The notes under the pieces are model-generated. The model was not told the origin of the DNA. It did no database searches and worked only from the letters and a program-made list of their open reading frames with translations. Position numbers and translations under genes: made by a program. Source: Constrictibacter sp. MBR-5 (GTDB lineage: Bacteria; Pseudomonadota; Alphaproteobacteria; JAJUGE01). Taken from it: a stretch of 64,000 bases of DNA. The stretch is taken from NCBI RefSeq assembly GCF_040549485.1, contig NZ_JBEPTK010000011.1:62001-126000 (forward strand), written 5' to 3'. This document shows positions 7,095-15,500 of the stretch, in pieces. Within the stretch, counting starts at the first letter, position 1. Each line of letters starts with the position of its first letter.

Positions 7095-10000
7095 CAGGCG
7101 GCACCTCGCGTGAGGGTGAGGGACTGCGACAGGGTCTCGAGCAGTCCGTCACGGTCGAACTTGGGAACGTAGTCGGTGAAGCCGACCTGGCGGCCGCGGT
7201 CGATGTCGCCGGGCGACACCTTGGCGGAGAGCGCCACCATCGGCGTGTCCTGCCAGCGGTCGCTGCGCCGGGCCGCCTCGGCGAAGCCGAAGCCGTCCAT
7301 CCCGGGCATGTCGATGTCGCTGATGATGACGTCGAAGTCCTGGCCGCGGTCGTGCAGTGCCATCGCGCGGTCCGCGCTCTCGACGCTGGTGACCTCGTAG
7401 CCGGCCCGCTTCAGCAGCGGCGACAGCATGTTGCGGAAGAAGGCGCTGTCGTCGACCAGCAGCACGCGGCGCTGGCCGTCGGACTTGGCGGCCGAACCGG
7501 CCTTGGTGCCGAACCAGTCGGCGAAGGTCTGCGACAGGTACCAGCCCAGGTCGATGACCTCGGTCGCCTTGCCGTTGATCACGGCGGTGCCCATCGTCCC
7601 GCTGCTCGACTGGCCGTCGAGCTGGAAGTCGAGCACCTCCTCGGCGATGTCGAGGATCTCGTCGACGACGAGGCCCATCGTGCGGTCGCGGTCGGTGAAG
7701 ACGATGACCGGCTGGCGGCCGGTCTCGGCGAAGCGCACCTCGCCGGCGGTGCCGACCAGCGGCATCAGTGTGCCCCGATACTGCACCACCGGGCGGCCGT
7801 CGGCATACTCGATGGCCGTGACGTCGATCTCCTCCAGCCGCGCCACGAGGGACAGCGGGACCGCCTTCGGGGTGGCACCGGCGCTGCGGAACAGCAGCAG
7901 GGCAACCTTTTCGTCGCCGCCGGCCGCGTGGGCCGCGACCATGCCGGCGTCGCGGTCGCCCGCCTTCGCCTGGCCGCGCCGCGAGGCGATGCCGTTGGGA
8001 TCAAGGATCATCACGACGCTGCCGTCACCCAGGATGGTGTTGCCGGAGAAGACCGGGTTGTCGCGCAGCATCGGCGCCATCGGCTTCACCACGATCTCCT
8101 CGGTGTCGAAGACCCGGTCGACCATGATGCCGAAGGTGTAGGTCCCGACCTGGCTGACGACGATGAAGACGTCCTGCTCGCCGTCCTCCATCTCGCCCAG
8201 TTCGAGCAGTTCACGCAGCGAGACGAGCGGCAGCAGGCGGTCGCGCAGGCGCAGCACCGGCGTGTGGTCCAGGGTCTCGATGCGGTGCTCGCTGGTCTTG
8301 GAGGACCGGACGAGTTCCAGCACGCTGAGCTGCGGGATGGCGAAGCGCTGGCCGGCGCACTCGACGATCAGCGAGGCGACGATGGCGAGGGTCAGCGGGA
8401 TCTTGATGTTGAACTCGGTGCCCTTGCCGACGACCGAGTTCATCTCGATCGAGCCGCCGATCTTCTCGATGTTCGAGCGCACCACGTCCATGCCGACGCC
8501 GCGGCCGGAGACGTTGGTCACCTGCTCGGCGGTCGAGAAGCCGGCTGCGAAGATGTACTGCTGCGCCACGTGGTCGGGCATCTGCTCGACCTCGGCGGCG
8601 CTGGCGAGGCCGTTCTTGACGATCTTCTCGCGGATCTTGGCGATCGACAGGCCGCGCCCGTCGTCGGCGATGCGCAGGATGATGTGGCCGCCTTCGTGCC
8701 AGGCCTGCAGGCGGATGCGGCCGGTCTCCGGCTTGCCGGCGGCGCGCCGCTCTTCCGGCCGCTCGATGCCGTGGTCGAGCGAGTTGCGCACCATGTGGGT
8801 GAGCGGATCCTTGATCAGCTCCAGCACCTGGCGGTCCAGCTCGGTCTCCGCGCCGGTCTGCTCCAGCTCGATCTTCTTGCCCAGGTCCTGCGCGATGTCG
8901 CGGACGATGCGCGGCAGCTTCGACCAGGCGTTGCCGATCGGCTGCATGCGCGTCTTCATGACGCCTTCCTGCAGCTCCGACGTGATCTGGTTGAGGCGCT
9001 GCAGCGGCGTGGCGAACTCGCTGTCCTCGCGGGTCCGCACCATCTGGAGCAGCTGGTTGCGGGTCAGCACCAGCTCGCTGACGATGGTCATCAGGTTTTC
9101 CAGGACGCTGACGCCGACGCGGATCGACTGGTTCGCGGCGTTCAACTCGACCGGATGGTCGTCGGCGCGCGGCGCCTCGACCCTGGCGGCCGCTGCGGCA
9201 GGCGCGGTCGCCGCTGCGGCGGGCGCCTGGGGCGCGCCGGCGCTCGTGACAGCGGCGATCGGGGCGGGAACGATGTCGCGGCGGACGCCTTCCAGCACGC
9301 CCAGAACGTCGTCGATCACCGCCTCGGCGGTACCCATCTCACGCACCGCATCGACGAGATGGCCGATCCACGCGTCGAAATGCGAGTCGTTCAGCTGGCC
9401 GGCCAGGCTCGCATGCGCCTGGGCCAGGTCGCCGCCGGCATAGTCGTTGGGGCCACCGAAGCCGCGGGCGAGCCAGTCGCGCAGCATCGCCTTCTGCACT
9501 TCGAGGATCGTGTGCTCGAAGAAGGGCGAAAGCCGCGGGTCGCGGATGACCTTGGCATAGAAGGAATCGACTGCAGCCTCGATCGCCGGCATGCCGCCGA
9601 TGCGCTCGAACAGGCTGCCGTCCTCGGAGGACGGCGCAGGCTCTGCGGCGGCCTTGGGAGCGGCCGAGGGGGCCGCGACAGAGGGGGCGGCGTAGGCCGC
9701 GGCGTGAGGGCAGACGGGCGCTTCGCCGTCGGCGGTGCGGTTCAGTTCGTCGATCAGCGCGCCGTCGTCGCCGTCGGGCTCGGCGCCGGTCTGCTCCAGT
9801 GCACCCAGGATGGTCTTGAACTGGTCGAGGGTGCGCAGGATCAGCGTCACCGAATCGGCCGAGACCGACAGCTCCCCGTCACGATACTTGCCGAGCACGT
9901 TCTCGGCGGCGTGGCCGAGCCGCTCCAGGCGCGGCAGGTCGAGGAAGCCGCAGGTGCCCTTGATCGTATGGACGATCCGGAAGATCTTCCCCAGAAGATT

Positions 10001-10099
10001 CGGATCGTTCGGGTTCCGCTCGAGCCTGACCAGCTCGGTATCGAGTTCGGCCAGCCCTTCCGCAGTCTCGGTTAGGAATTCCCCGAGCAGGTCGTCCAT
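7094..10099 (-). CDS. cheA: hybrid CheA histidine kinase with inserted truncated-haemoglobin domain
   Basis: 1001 residues, longer than usual CheA (about 650-850). Order: HPt domain about 1-105 with phospho-acceptor His44 in RIVHTIKGTCGF; Ala/Pro linker; group I truncated-haemoglobin domain about 161-277 (SLFERIGGMPAIEAAVDSFY, then DPRLSPFF, FGGPNDYAGGDLAQAHASL) with B10-type Tyr181 and proximal His candidate His229; linker; dimerisation domain about 320-385; HATPase about 385-575 (N-box HMVRNSLDHGIE, ADDGRG, SGRGVGMDVV); CheW-like domain about 575-705; second CheW-like domain about 730-865; receiver about 876-998 with Asp928 and Lys980. The usual CheY-binding P2 domain is not recognisable; the globin occupies its place. 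The kinase core looks complete. The globin domain maps to about 9269-9619. A gas- or redox-responsive aerotaxis kinase is inferred, not shown. Confidence 0.93.
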   Translation of the reverse strand: MDDLLGEFLTETAEGLAELDTELVRLERNPNDPNLLGKIFRIVHTIKGTCGFLDLPRLERLGHAAENVLGKYRDGELSVSADSVTLILRTLDQFKTILGALEQTGAEPDGDDGALIDELNRTADGEAPVCPHAAAYAAPSVAAPSAAPKAAAEPAPSSEDGSLFERIGGMPAIEAAVDSFYAKVIRDPRLSPFFEHTILEVQKAMLRDWLARGFGGPNDYAGGDLAQAHASLAGQLNDSHFDAWIGHLVDAVREMGTAEAVIDDVLGVLEGVRRDIVPAPIAAVTSAGAPQAPAAAATAPAAAAARVEAPRADDHPVELNAANQSIRVGVSVLENLMTIVSELVLTRNQLLQMVRTREDSEFATPLQRLNQITSELQEGVMKTRMQPIGNAWSKLPRIVRDIAQDLGKKIELEQTGAETELDRQVLELIKDPLTHMVRNSLDHGIERPEERRAAGKPETGRIRLQAWHEGGHIILRIADDGRGLSIAKIREKIVKNGLASAAEVEQMPDHVAQQYIFAAGFSTAEQVTNVSGRGVGMDVVRSNIEKIGGSIEMNSVVGKGTEFNIKIPLTLAIVASLIVECAGQRFAIPQLSVLELVRSSKTSEHRIETLDHTPVLRLRDRLLPLVSLRELLELGEMEDGEQDVFIVVSQVGTYTFGIMVDRVFDTEEIVVKPMAPMLRDNPVFSGNTILGDGSVVMILDPNGIASRRGQAKAGDRDAGMVAAHAAGGDEKVALLLFRSAGATPKAVPLSLVARLEEIDVTAIEYADGRPVVQYRGTLMPLVGTAGEVRFAETGRQPVIVFTDRDRTMGLVVDEILDIAEEVLDFQLDGQSSSGTMGTAVINGKATEVIDLGWYLSQTFADWFGTKAGSAAKSDGQRRVLLVDDSAFFRNMLSPLLKRAGYEVTSVESADRAMALHDRGQDFDVIISDIDMPGMDGFGFAEAARRSDRWQDTPMVALSAKVSPGDIDRGRQVGFTDYVPKFDRDGLLETLSQSLTLTRGAA

Positions 10100-10182
10100 C
10101 TATGCGCTCCACGTTTGCTCTCCCCTCTCGGGGGAACCTTCGTGGACCGTAACCTCAAGGTGTGAAGAGGCCGTAAAGCATG

Positions 10183-10815
10183 CTATGCGGCGGCCCGGCT
10201 GCGCAGGGACAACTTGTCCGCGCCGGGCTCGACGACGATGTCGACGCCGGCTCGGCCCGCCATCAGGATCGCCACGTGCGCCTGGATGGAACGCGCGTCC
10301 AGCTCCTCGACGGCGGCACCCCGCAGCGCCGCGTCCACCTGGGGATGCAGGGCGGCGCCGCGCCCGTCCGCCGTCACCGTCGGGACCGGCCCACCGTCGG
10401 CGACGATCGCGACCGTGCCGCCGCGCGGCAGCGCCTCGCCGGCGATCAGCGTCAGGTGCAGCAGCAGCTTGGCGCGCGTCGCCTCCAGTTCAACGCCCTG
10501 GGTACGCGGGTCGTTGGGCCAGTCGAGCGCCACTTTCCCGCCTTCGAACCAGCCGGCGGCGCAGCGCCCGAGTTCGGCCATCGCCCAACTGTCTCGGCCA
10601 CCCGCCGCACCGAACGCCAGGCGGAAGAAGTCCAGCCGCCGCCAGGCCTGCCGCGCGCTGTTCTGCAGCAGCGGCAGCACGTCGTCGGCCATCGACGGGT
10701 CGAAATCCTCCAGCAGCTCGATGCCGTTGTTCACGGCACCGACCGGGCCGACCAGGTCGTGACACAGGCGCGAGCAGACGAGTTCCAGGACCCGCATGTC
10801 GATGTCGGTCGCCAA
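10183..10815 (-). CDS. chpT: histidine phosphotransferase ChpT
   Basis: 210 residues from a TTG start at 10813-10815, chosen because AGGAGG sits seven bases upstream; an in-frame ATG at 10845 would place that site inside the gene. ChpT relays phosphate from the CckA kinase to CtrA and CpdR in alphaproteobacteria. The DHp helix motif is SRLCHDLVGPVGAVNNGIEL with the phospho-histidine in LCHDL, followed by a degenerate ATPase-like fold. It lies 83 bases upstream of cheA on the same strand, so it probably heads the chemotaxis operon. That placement suggests cross-talk between cell-cycle or motility relay and chemotaxis, or a dedicated phosphotransfer partner for CheA. Confidence 0.85.
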   Translation of the reverse strand: MATDIDMRVLELVCSRLCHDLVGPVGAVNNGIELLEDFDPSMADDVLPLLQNSARQAWRRLDFFRLAFGAAGGRDSWAMAELGRCAAGWFEGGKVALDWPNDPRTQGVELEATRAKLLLHLTLIAGEALPRGGTVAIVADGGPVPTVTADGRGAALHPQVDAALRGAAVEELDARSIQAHVAILMAGRAGVDIVVEPGADKLSLRSRAAA

Positions 10816-10928
10816 GATGGTGCCTCCTGCATCCGGTCGCGCCATCCGGCGCCTGCGCCTAGACTAGGTTCTATGCCCGACCCGACGCAAACCCCTTCGC
10901 CCCCACCGTTATGCTCGGACGTACCACA

Positions 10929-11114
10929 ATGCCGTCCTTTCTCACGCCCGGTATGATCGTGCGCCACCCGGCACGGCCCGACTGGGGATTGGGCCAGGTG
11001 CAGTCGTCGATCGGCGCGCGGGTGACCGTGAACTTCGAGCACGAGGGCAAGGTCGTCCTGAACGCCGATCGCGTCGACCTGGAGATCGTCGGCGACGACC
11101 CGCGCCGGCGCTAG
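10929..11114 (+). CDS. DUF3553 small protein
   Basis: 61 residues matching the DUF3553 family, a small alphaproteobacterial protein of unknown function with an SH3-like look: [20 protein letters not shown], then [20 protein letters not shown]. The ATG at 10929 is preferred over 10911 because the family begins directly before this motif. The start region overlaps the control region of the divergent chpT gene. The fold resembles CarD/UvrD-tail Tudor-like modules that bind polymerase or helicases, but that is only a structural guess. Confidence 0.75.
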   Translation: MPSFLTPGMIVRHPARPDWGLGQVQSSIGARVTVNFEHEGKVVLNADRVDLEIVGDDPRRR

Positions 11115-11275
11115 GCTCGCGACCAGCGCCGCGGCGACGTCCACCCGCCGCGCGCCATGCGGCGCGTCCACCCCCTGCCGCTTGCCCGCGGGGGCGACAT
11201 CCGCCCGCGGCGCCCCTATATTCTCCTGATCCGACCCGAACCCTCCACCCGCCGGGCAGAGCATCAGGGACGCGC

Positions 11276-12313
11276 ATGACCGACCTCACCGCCACACCGC
11301 ACGCCATTCCCCAGTCCGCGCCGGCGGTCGACCCGTTCGGCCGCGCAATCACCTATCTGCGCGTCTCGGTCACCGACCGCTGCGACTTCCGCTGCGTCTA
11401 CTGCATGTCGGAGAACATGTCGTTCCTGCCCAAGGCGGACCTGCTGACGCTGGAGGAACTGGAGCGGCTGTGCGGCACCTTCGTGCGCATGGGCGTGCGC
11501 AAGCTGCGCCTGACGGGCGGCGAGCCGCTGGTGCGTCGCAACGTGATGAGCCTGTTCCGCGGCCTGGGCCGGCACATCGCCGAGGGCAACCTGGACGAGT
11601 TGACCGTCACCACCAACGGCAGCCTGCTCGCGCGCTACGCCGACGAGCTCTACGACTGCGGCGTGCGGCGGCTCAACGTGTCGCTCGACACGCTCGACGC
11701 CGACAAGTTCGCGGCGATCACCCGCTGGGGCCGGCTCGACAAGGTGATGGAGGGCCTCGCCGCCGCCGACCGCGCCGGGCTGAAGATCAAGATCAACATG
11801 GTGGCCCTGCGCGGCGTCAACGAGGACGAGTTCGACCGCATGATCGCCTGGTGCGGCGAGCGCGGCTACGACCTCGTCATCATCGAGGTCATGCCGATGG
11901 GCGACATCGGCGAGGACCGGCTCGACCAGTACATGCCGCTCTCGATGGTGCGCAGCCGCATCGCGCGCAGCTGGACCCTGGACGAGAGCGACTACACGAC
12001 CGGCGGCCCGGCGCGCTATTCCACCGTGCGCGAGACCGGCGGCCGCCTCGGCTTCATCACGCCGCTGACGCATAATTTCTGCGAAAGCTGCAACCGCGTC
12101 CGCCTCACCTGCACCGGCACCCTCTACATGTGCCTCGGCCAGGAAGACGCTGCCGACCTCCGCGCCGTCCTGCGCAGCAGCGAATCCGACGCGCCCCTCG
12201 AAGCCGCCATCCACGACGCCATCGCCCGCAAGCCGAAAGGCCACGACTTCATCATCGACCGCCGCCGCGGCCGCGTGTCGGTACCGCGGCATATGAGCGT
12301 GACGGGGGGGTGA
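11276..12313 (+). CDS. moaA: GTP 3',8-cyclase MoaA, molybdenum cofactor biosynthesis
   Basis: 345-residue radical-SAM enzyme that converts GTP to 3',8-cyclo-GTP in the first step of molybdopterin synthesis. N-terminal [4Fe-4S] motif CDFRCVYC with Cys36, Cys40 and Cys43; GTP-side cluster with Cys269, Cys272 and Cys286 ([15 protein letters not shown]). TGGEPLVRR and VTTNGSLLA are the SAM-contact strands. The C-terminus ends in Gly-Gly, which enters the active site with MoaC in the known enzyme. AGGGA precedes the ATG. No other moa genes are in the window. Confidence 0.96.
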   Translation: MTDLTATPHAIPQSAPAVDPFGRAITYLRVSVTDRCDFRCVYCMSENMSFLPKADLLTLEELERLCGTFVRMGVRKLRLTGGEPLVRRNVMSLFRGLGRHIAEGNLDELTVTTNGSLLARYADELYDCGVRRLNVSLDTLDADKFAAITRWGRLDKVMEGLAAADRAGLKIKINMVALRGVNEDEFDRMIAWCGERGYDLVIIEVMPMGDIGEDRLDQYMPLSMVRSRIARSWTLDESDYTTGGPARYSTVRETGGRLGFITPLTHNFCESCNRVRLTCTGTLYMCLGQEDAADLRAVLRSSESDAPLEAAIHDAIARKPKGHDFIIDRRRGRVSVPRHMSVTGG

Positions 12314-12332
12314 GGGCCAAGTGGCCTTCGCG

Positions 12333-12908
12333 TTACGGCCGAGTGGCCAGGACGCAGAAGGCCCTTTCTCCGCGCATCAGCCGCGGTGCCGAGAAGCCCG
12401 CTTCACGAAGCGCCTTTACCATGTCCTCCTCGCGCTGCCCCGCGTGCCGCGTGAAGCAAAGAGCAACCTGCCCGCCGGGCACGAGGATCCGCCGCACCTC
12501 CGCCAGTCCTGCTGCAGCATCGCTCCAGACCTGCACGGAGTTGACCGCCAGGACTTTCTCGAACGATGCCTCCGCGAACGGAAGGCTCTCCGCTACCCCC
12601 CGGTGCAGCTCGACCCGGCCTCGGCGGATCGCGGCCGCGTTCCGCGCCTTGGCCTGAGCCATCATGCGCGTCGATACGTCGACGCCGGCTATCCGCCCCT
12701 TCGTCACCAACCCCGATAGCCGCTTCAACGCCACGCCTGGACCAAATCCGATCTCCAGCACGCGGTCGGCCGGCCCGACTTCCAATAGGCCGACCGCCCA
12801 GGCTCCCGCGTCGTCGTTCATCCGCGCCATGATCCACCCGCCGATGCGGCCGAGCAGGCCGCGAGGACGCCCGAACATCCGCAGAAGGATCGACTTGCCA
12901 AGGCCCAT
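12333..12908 (-). CDS. class I SAM-dependent methyltransferase (UbiE/Methyltransf_11 type)
   Basis: 191 residues from the ATG at 12906-12908, preceded on the minus strand by GGAGG; longer in-frame upstream codons have no family match. Motif I is VLEIGFGPGVALKRL, motif II has the acidic residue in IAGVDVSTRMM, and post-motifs are LPFAEASFEKVLAVNSVQVW and EVRRILVPGGQVAL. These define a small-molecule methyltransferase of the ubiE/menG fold. The substrate is unknown. Convergent with moaA across 19 bases. Confidence 0.8.
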   Translation of the reverse strand: MGLGKSILLRMFGRPRGLLGRIGGWIMARMNDDAGAWAVGLLEVGPADRVLEIGFGPGVALKRLSGLVTKGRIAGVDVSTRMMAQAKARNAAAIRRGRVELHRGVAESLPFAEASFEKVLAVNSVQVWSDAAAGLAEVRRILVPGGQVALCFTRHAGQREEDMVKALREAGFSAPRLMRGERAFCVLATRP

Positions 12909-13103
12909 GCGATGGAACCTCCGACGGGAACAAGGGCGGCCGTTATACCTGCAGCGGCCCGGATGTAACCCAGGAGAATCGGAGCCCAACGGCGCCAAAA
13001 TCCCCAACGTCTGCGCCCATTTCGGCATCGCCTGCACGAACTTCGAGGGCTTCCTGAAGGCGAAGGGCTGGAGCTTCTGACGAGCGGCACCGCGATGGCA
13101 CCC

Positions 13104-13152
13104 CGTCATCCTTGCAAATTCAAAGTCTGCCTTTCGATTTGCAAGGATGACG
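13104..13152. repeat. long inverted repeat / hairpin element
   Basis: Perfect 16-base arms at 13104-13119 (CGTCATCCTTGCAAAT) and 13137-13152, with four further paired bases after a two-base mismatch and a short loop. It lies between divergently oriented genes (methyltransferase and cupin), so a terminator role for either is unlikely. The outer CGTCATCC resembles the ends of intergenic palindromic elements common in alphaproteobacterial genomes. The bases flanking it (about 12909-13274) hold no gene I can support. Confidence 0.75.
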
Positions 13153-13274
13153 CTGGGCGCCACGGACGGCCCGGGCTAGCCGTGCCGTCCCAGCGGGGCT
13201 ATCGTCACGGCGTTCCGGCTTGGCTCGGCGTGTCGGGCAGCCTGCCGATGCGCGAAGAACGGTGGAGAAGACGA

Positions 13275-13778
13275 ATGGCCTATACCTTGGAACAGCTGAG
13301 CAGCGACATCCGCGGCGTCCTGAAGAACGACGACGGCACGACCGGCAAGCAGGCGATCTGCGGTCTGGTGGCCAAGGCGCTGGTGGACAAGGAGTTCGTC
13401 GCCAAGCACCTGACCAGCGAACAGTGCAAGCCGCGCAAGGTGCTCTACGAAGACCCCGACATGGGCTTCTGCATCTGCGGCCATGTCTATGAGAACGGGG
13501 CGCACGGCGCGCCGCACGACCACGGCTCCAGCTGGGCGATCTACGGCGTCGCCGAGGGCGACACCGAGATGACCGACTGGCGTATCGTGAAGAAGGGCGA
13601 AGGCGACCAGCCGACGCTTGTCGAGCCGGTCAAGACCTACCTGATGCAGCCCGGCGACTGCCAGGTCTACGACGTCGGCGCGGTCCACTCGCCGAAGCGC
13701 GACGGCATGACGAAGCTCATCCGAATCGAGGGCAAGAACCTCGACCACGTCAAGCGCTCCAACATCAAGGCCGCCTGA
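13275..13778 (+). CDS. cupin-fold metalloenzyme, cysteine dioxygenase-like
   Basis: 167 residues. A helical N-terminal third leads to a single cupin barrel with the metal-binding motif HGAPHDHGSSWAIYGVAEG (two His plus later Glu) and a second motif QPGDCQVYDVGAVHSP with the third His. Such proteins form a predicted metal-dependent double-stranded beta-helix family related to cysteine dioxygenase. The start at 13275 follows GGAGAAG. It stands alone and is followed by a strong hairpin. The oxygenase activity is a family-level inference. Confidence 0.75.
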   Translation: MAYTLEQLSSDIRGVLKNDDGTTGKQAICGLVAKALVDKEFVAKHLTSEQCKPRKVLYEDPDMGFCICGHVYENGAHGAPHDHGSSWAIYGVAEGDTEMTDWRIVKKGEGDQPTLVEPVKTYLMQPGDCQVYDVGAVHSPKRDGMTKLIRIEGKNLDHVKRSNIKAA

Positions 13779-13788
13779 CGCACCGGCA

Positions 13789-13812
13789 GCCGCGGGCCGG
13801 ACAGCCCGCGGC
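13789..13812. terminator. bidirectional hairpin terminator
   Basis: Nine-base perfect stem GCCGCGGGC / GCCCGCGGC with a six-base loop in the 55-base gap between the stops of the convergent cupin and universal-stress genes. No T-tract follows on either strand, as is common in GC-rich genomes. Confidence 0.6.
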
Positions 13813-13833
13813 GCCCTGCCCCGGCGCCCCCGG

Positions 13834-14658
13834 TCAGTGCGCGAACAGCACCGGCACGGTCATCTGGCGCAGGACGCTGCGCGTGGCGCCGCCGAGGAGC
13901 ATCTCGCGGGCGCGGCTGCGGCCGTAGGCGCCCATGACGATCAGGTCGGCCGAGCCCGACGCCGCCTCCGACAGGAGGAGTTCGCCCGGCTCGATGCCGG
14001 CGGCGACGGTGGTCGCCGCCTCGGCCGGCACGTCGTGGCGGGCGAGCGCCTGGCAGAGGTCGGCGCCCGGCACCGCCTGCGGGTCCGCACCGGCTGCGGC
14101 GATCGACAGGACCGTCACCTGCTCGGCCCGCAGCAGCAGCGGTAGCGCGTCGTGCACCGCGCGCGCCGCCTCGCGGCTGCCGTTCCAGCCGATCAGCACG
14201 CGGCGCAGCTTCGGCGCGGCACCGATATAGGGCACGACGAGCACCGGCCCGCCCGCCGCGAAGACGAGGTCCTCGGCCAGCGTCGCCGGCGTGAAGTAGC
14301 CGGGCGCGTCGGGGTCGTGCTGGCCGACGACCGTGAGGTCGGCGCAGCGCGCCGCCGCCGCCACCGTCCGCAGCACGTCGCCCTCCACCGTCCGCCACTC
14401 GGTCGGCCCCTGGGCGCCCTGGGCGACGGCAGTGTCGAAGATCGCCTTGGCGTCGGTCGCTTCCCGGGCCGCCCAACTCTTCTGCTTCTCGATGAATTCC
14501 AGGCTGGGCTCGATGTAGAAGGGCAGGCTCGCATTGTCGCGCACGTGCAGGCCGGCCAGGTGCGCCCCGTGCTCCGCCGCCAGCGCGAGGGCGAATTCCA
14601 CCCGCCGGGCGCAGGCCGGGCCGGCGTCGACGTGAACCAGGATTGTGCGGATTGCCAT
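13834..14658 (-). CDS. tandem universal stress protein (two UspA domains)
   Basis: 274 residues with two Usp repeats: residues about 1-145 beginning MAIRTILVHVDAG, and about 150-274 beginning LRRVLIGWNGS. The C-terminal repeat keeps the nucleotide-binding signature GAYGRSRAREMLLGGATRSVL; the N-terminal repeat is degenerate at the equivalent site. Tandem Usp proteins respond to stress and may bind ATP. It is followed 96 bases upstream by the Hsp20 gene on the same strand, so a stress locus is likely. Confidence 0.88.
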   Translation of the reverse strand: MAIRTILVHVDAGPACARRVEFALALAAEHGAHLAGLHVRDNASLPFYIEPSLEFIEKQKSWAAREATDAKAIFDTAVAQGAQGPTEWRTVEGDVLRTVAAAARCADLTVVGQHDPDAPGYFTPATLAEDLVFAAGGPVLVVPYIGAAPKLRRVLIGWNGSREAARAVHDALPLLLRAEQVTVLSIAAAGADPQAVPGADLCQALARHDVPAEAATTVAAGIEPGELLLSEAASGSADLIVMGAYGRSRAREMLLGGATRSVLRQMTVPVLFAH

Positions 14659-14754
14659 GCTGCGTCTCCTCGGATGCGGGCGGGCGTTCTGGTGGGCCGG
14701 CAGGATGGGGCGCGCGCCCGTGCGCCGCGCCCCGTCCCGTCGAAGGAGACGGAC

Positions 14755-15312
14755 TCAGGCGGCCTTGACGGCGATCTTCTTCTCCGCCCGCTTCGCCTCC
14801 GGCTTCTTCGGCAGCGTCAACGTCAGCACGCCGTTCTTGAAGGTGGCGGCGATGCCGTCCGCGTCGGCGTCATCCGGCACACGGAAGGAGCGCTGGAACG
14901 AGCCGTAGCGCCGCTCGGACACGTAGTAGCTGTCCTTCTTCTCCTCGCGCTCCTGCTTCTTCTCGCCCTTCACGGTAAGGATGCCCTCGGCGAGGGAGAC
15001 GTCGATGTCCTTCTCTTCGCTGCCGGGCAGTTCGGCGGTGATGCAGTATTCGCCGTCGCGCTCGACCACGTCGACCGTCGGCAGCTGGCCGCCGAAGACG
15101 CCGGGCAGGCGCCGGCGCGGCTCGACCTCCATGGCGCGGCGGCCGAACGGCATCAGCGGGAAGCCCGACAGGATGTCGTCGAAGGCGCGCTCCATCTCCT
15201 CGCGGAGCGACGCGAAGGCGGGGAATGGTGCCGCGGCGGACCTGGGCTCTGCCGGCGACGGCTGGGTCTCGGATTGGGATGTGCTCGAGGCTTTCGCGGG
15301 AACATCGTTCAT
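14755..15312 (-). CDS. Hsp20 / alpha-crystallin small heat-shock protein
   Basis: 185 residues. A variable N-terminus (about 1-75) precedes an alpha-crystallin domain starting LPTVDVVERDGEYCITAELPG and ending with the conserved FKNGVLTLTLPK strand, then a Lys-rich tail. These ATP-independent chaperones hold unfolding proteins. The C-terminal I-x-I-type anchor is weak (IAVKAA). Probably cotranscribed with the Usp gene. The 188 bases between it and nadK on the other strand contain only a short AT-richer promoter-like stretch. Confidence 0.92.
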   Translation of the reverse strand: MNDVPAKASSTSQSETQPSPAEPRSAAAPFPAFASLREEMERAFDDILSGFPLMPFGRRAMEVEPRRRLPGVFGGQLPTVDVVERDGEYCITAELPGSEEKDIDVSLAEGILTVKGEKKQEREEKKDSYYVSERRYGSFQRSFRVPDDADADGIAATFKNGVLTLTLPKKPEAKRAEKKIAVKAA

Positions 15313-15500
15313 CGCTGCTCTCCTCCGTTGGCGTCGGCGGCGCGCTGGCCGTGACGGTGGCGAATGGATAGCCGCGAACCGGTCGTTGGTCCTTGTCCTA
15401 GATCAAATGTTGACCGCGACCGGCAGGCCGCCCCGGGGCTACCATCCCCCCGCCCCTCCGCTATACTCGCGCCTCCCGCCCGTCGCCGGCACGGATCGTC

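Noticed and set aside
7082-10075. 997-codon open frame on the plus strand opposite cheA
   Set aside because: Shadow of cheA caused by GC-rich codons; no recognisable family, and cheA on the other strand has complete domain content.
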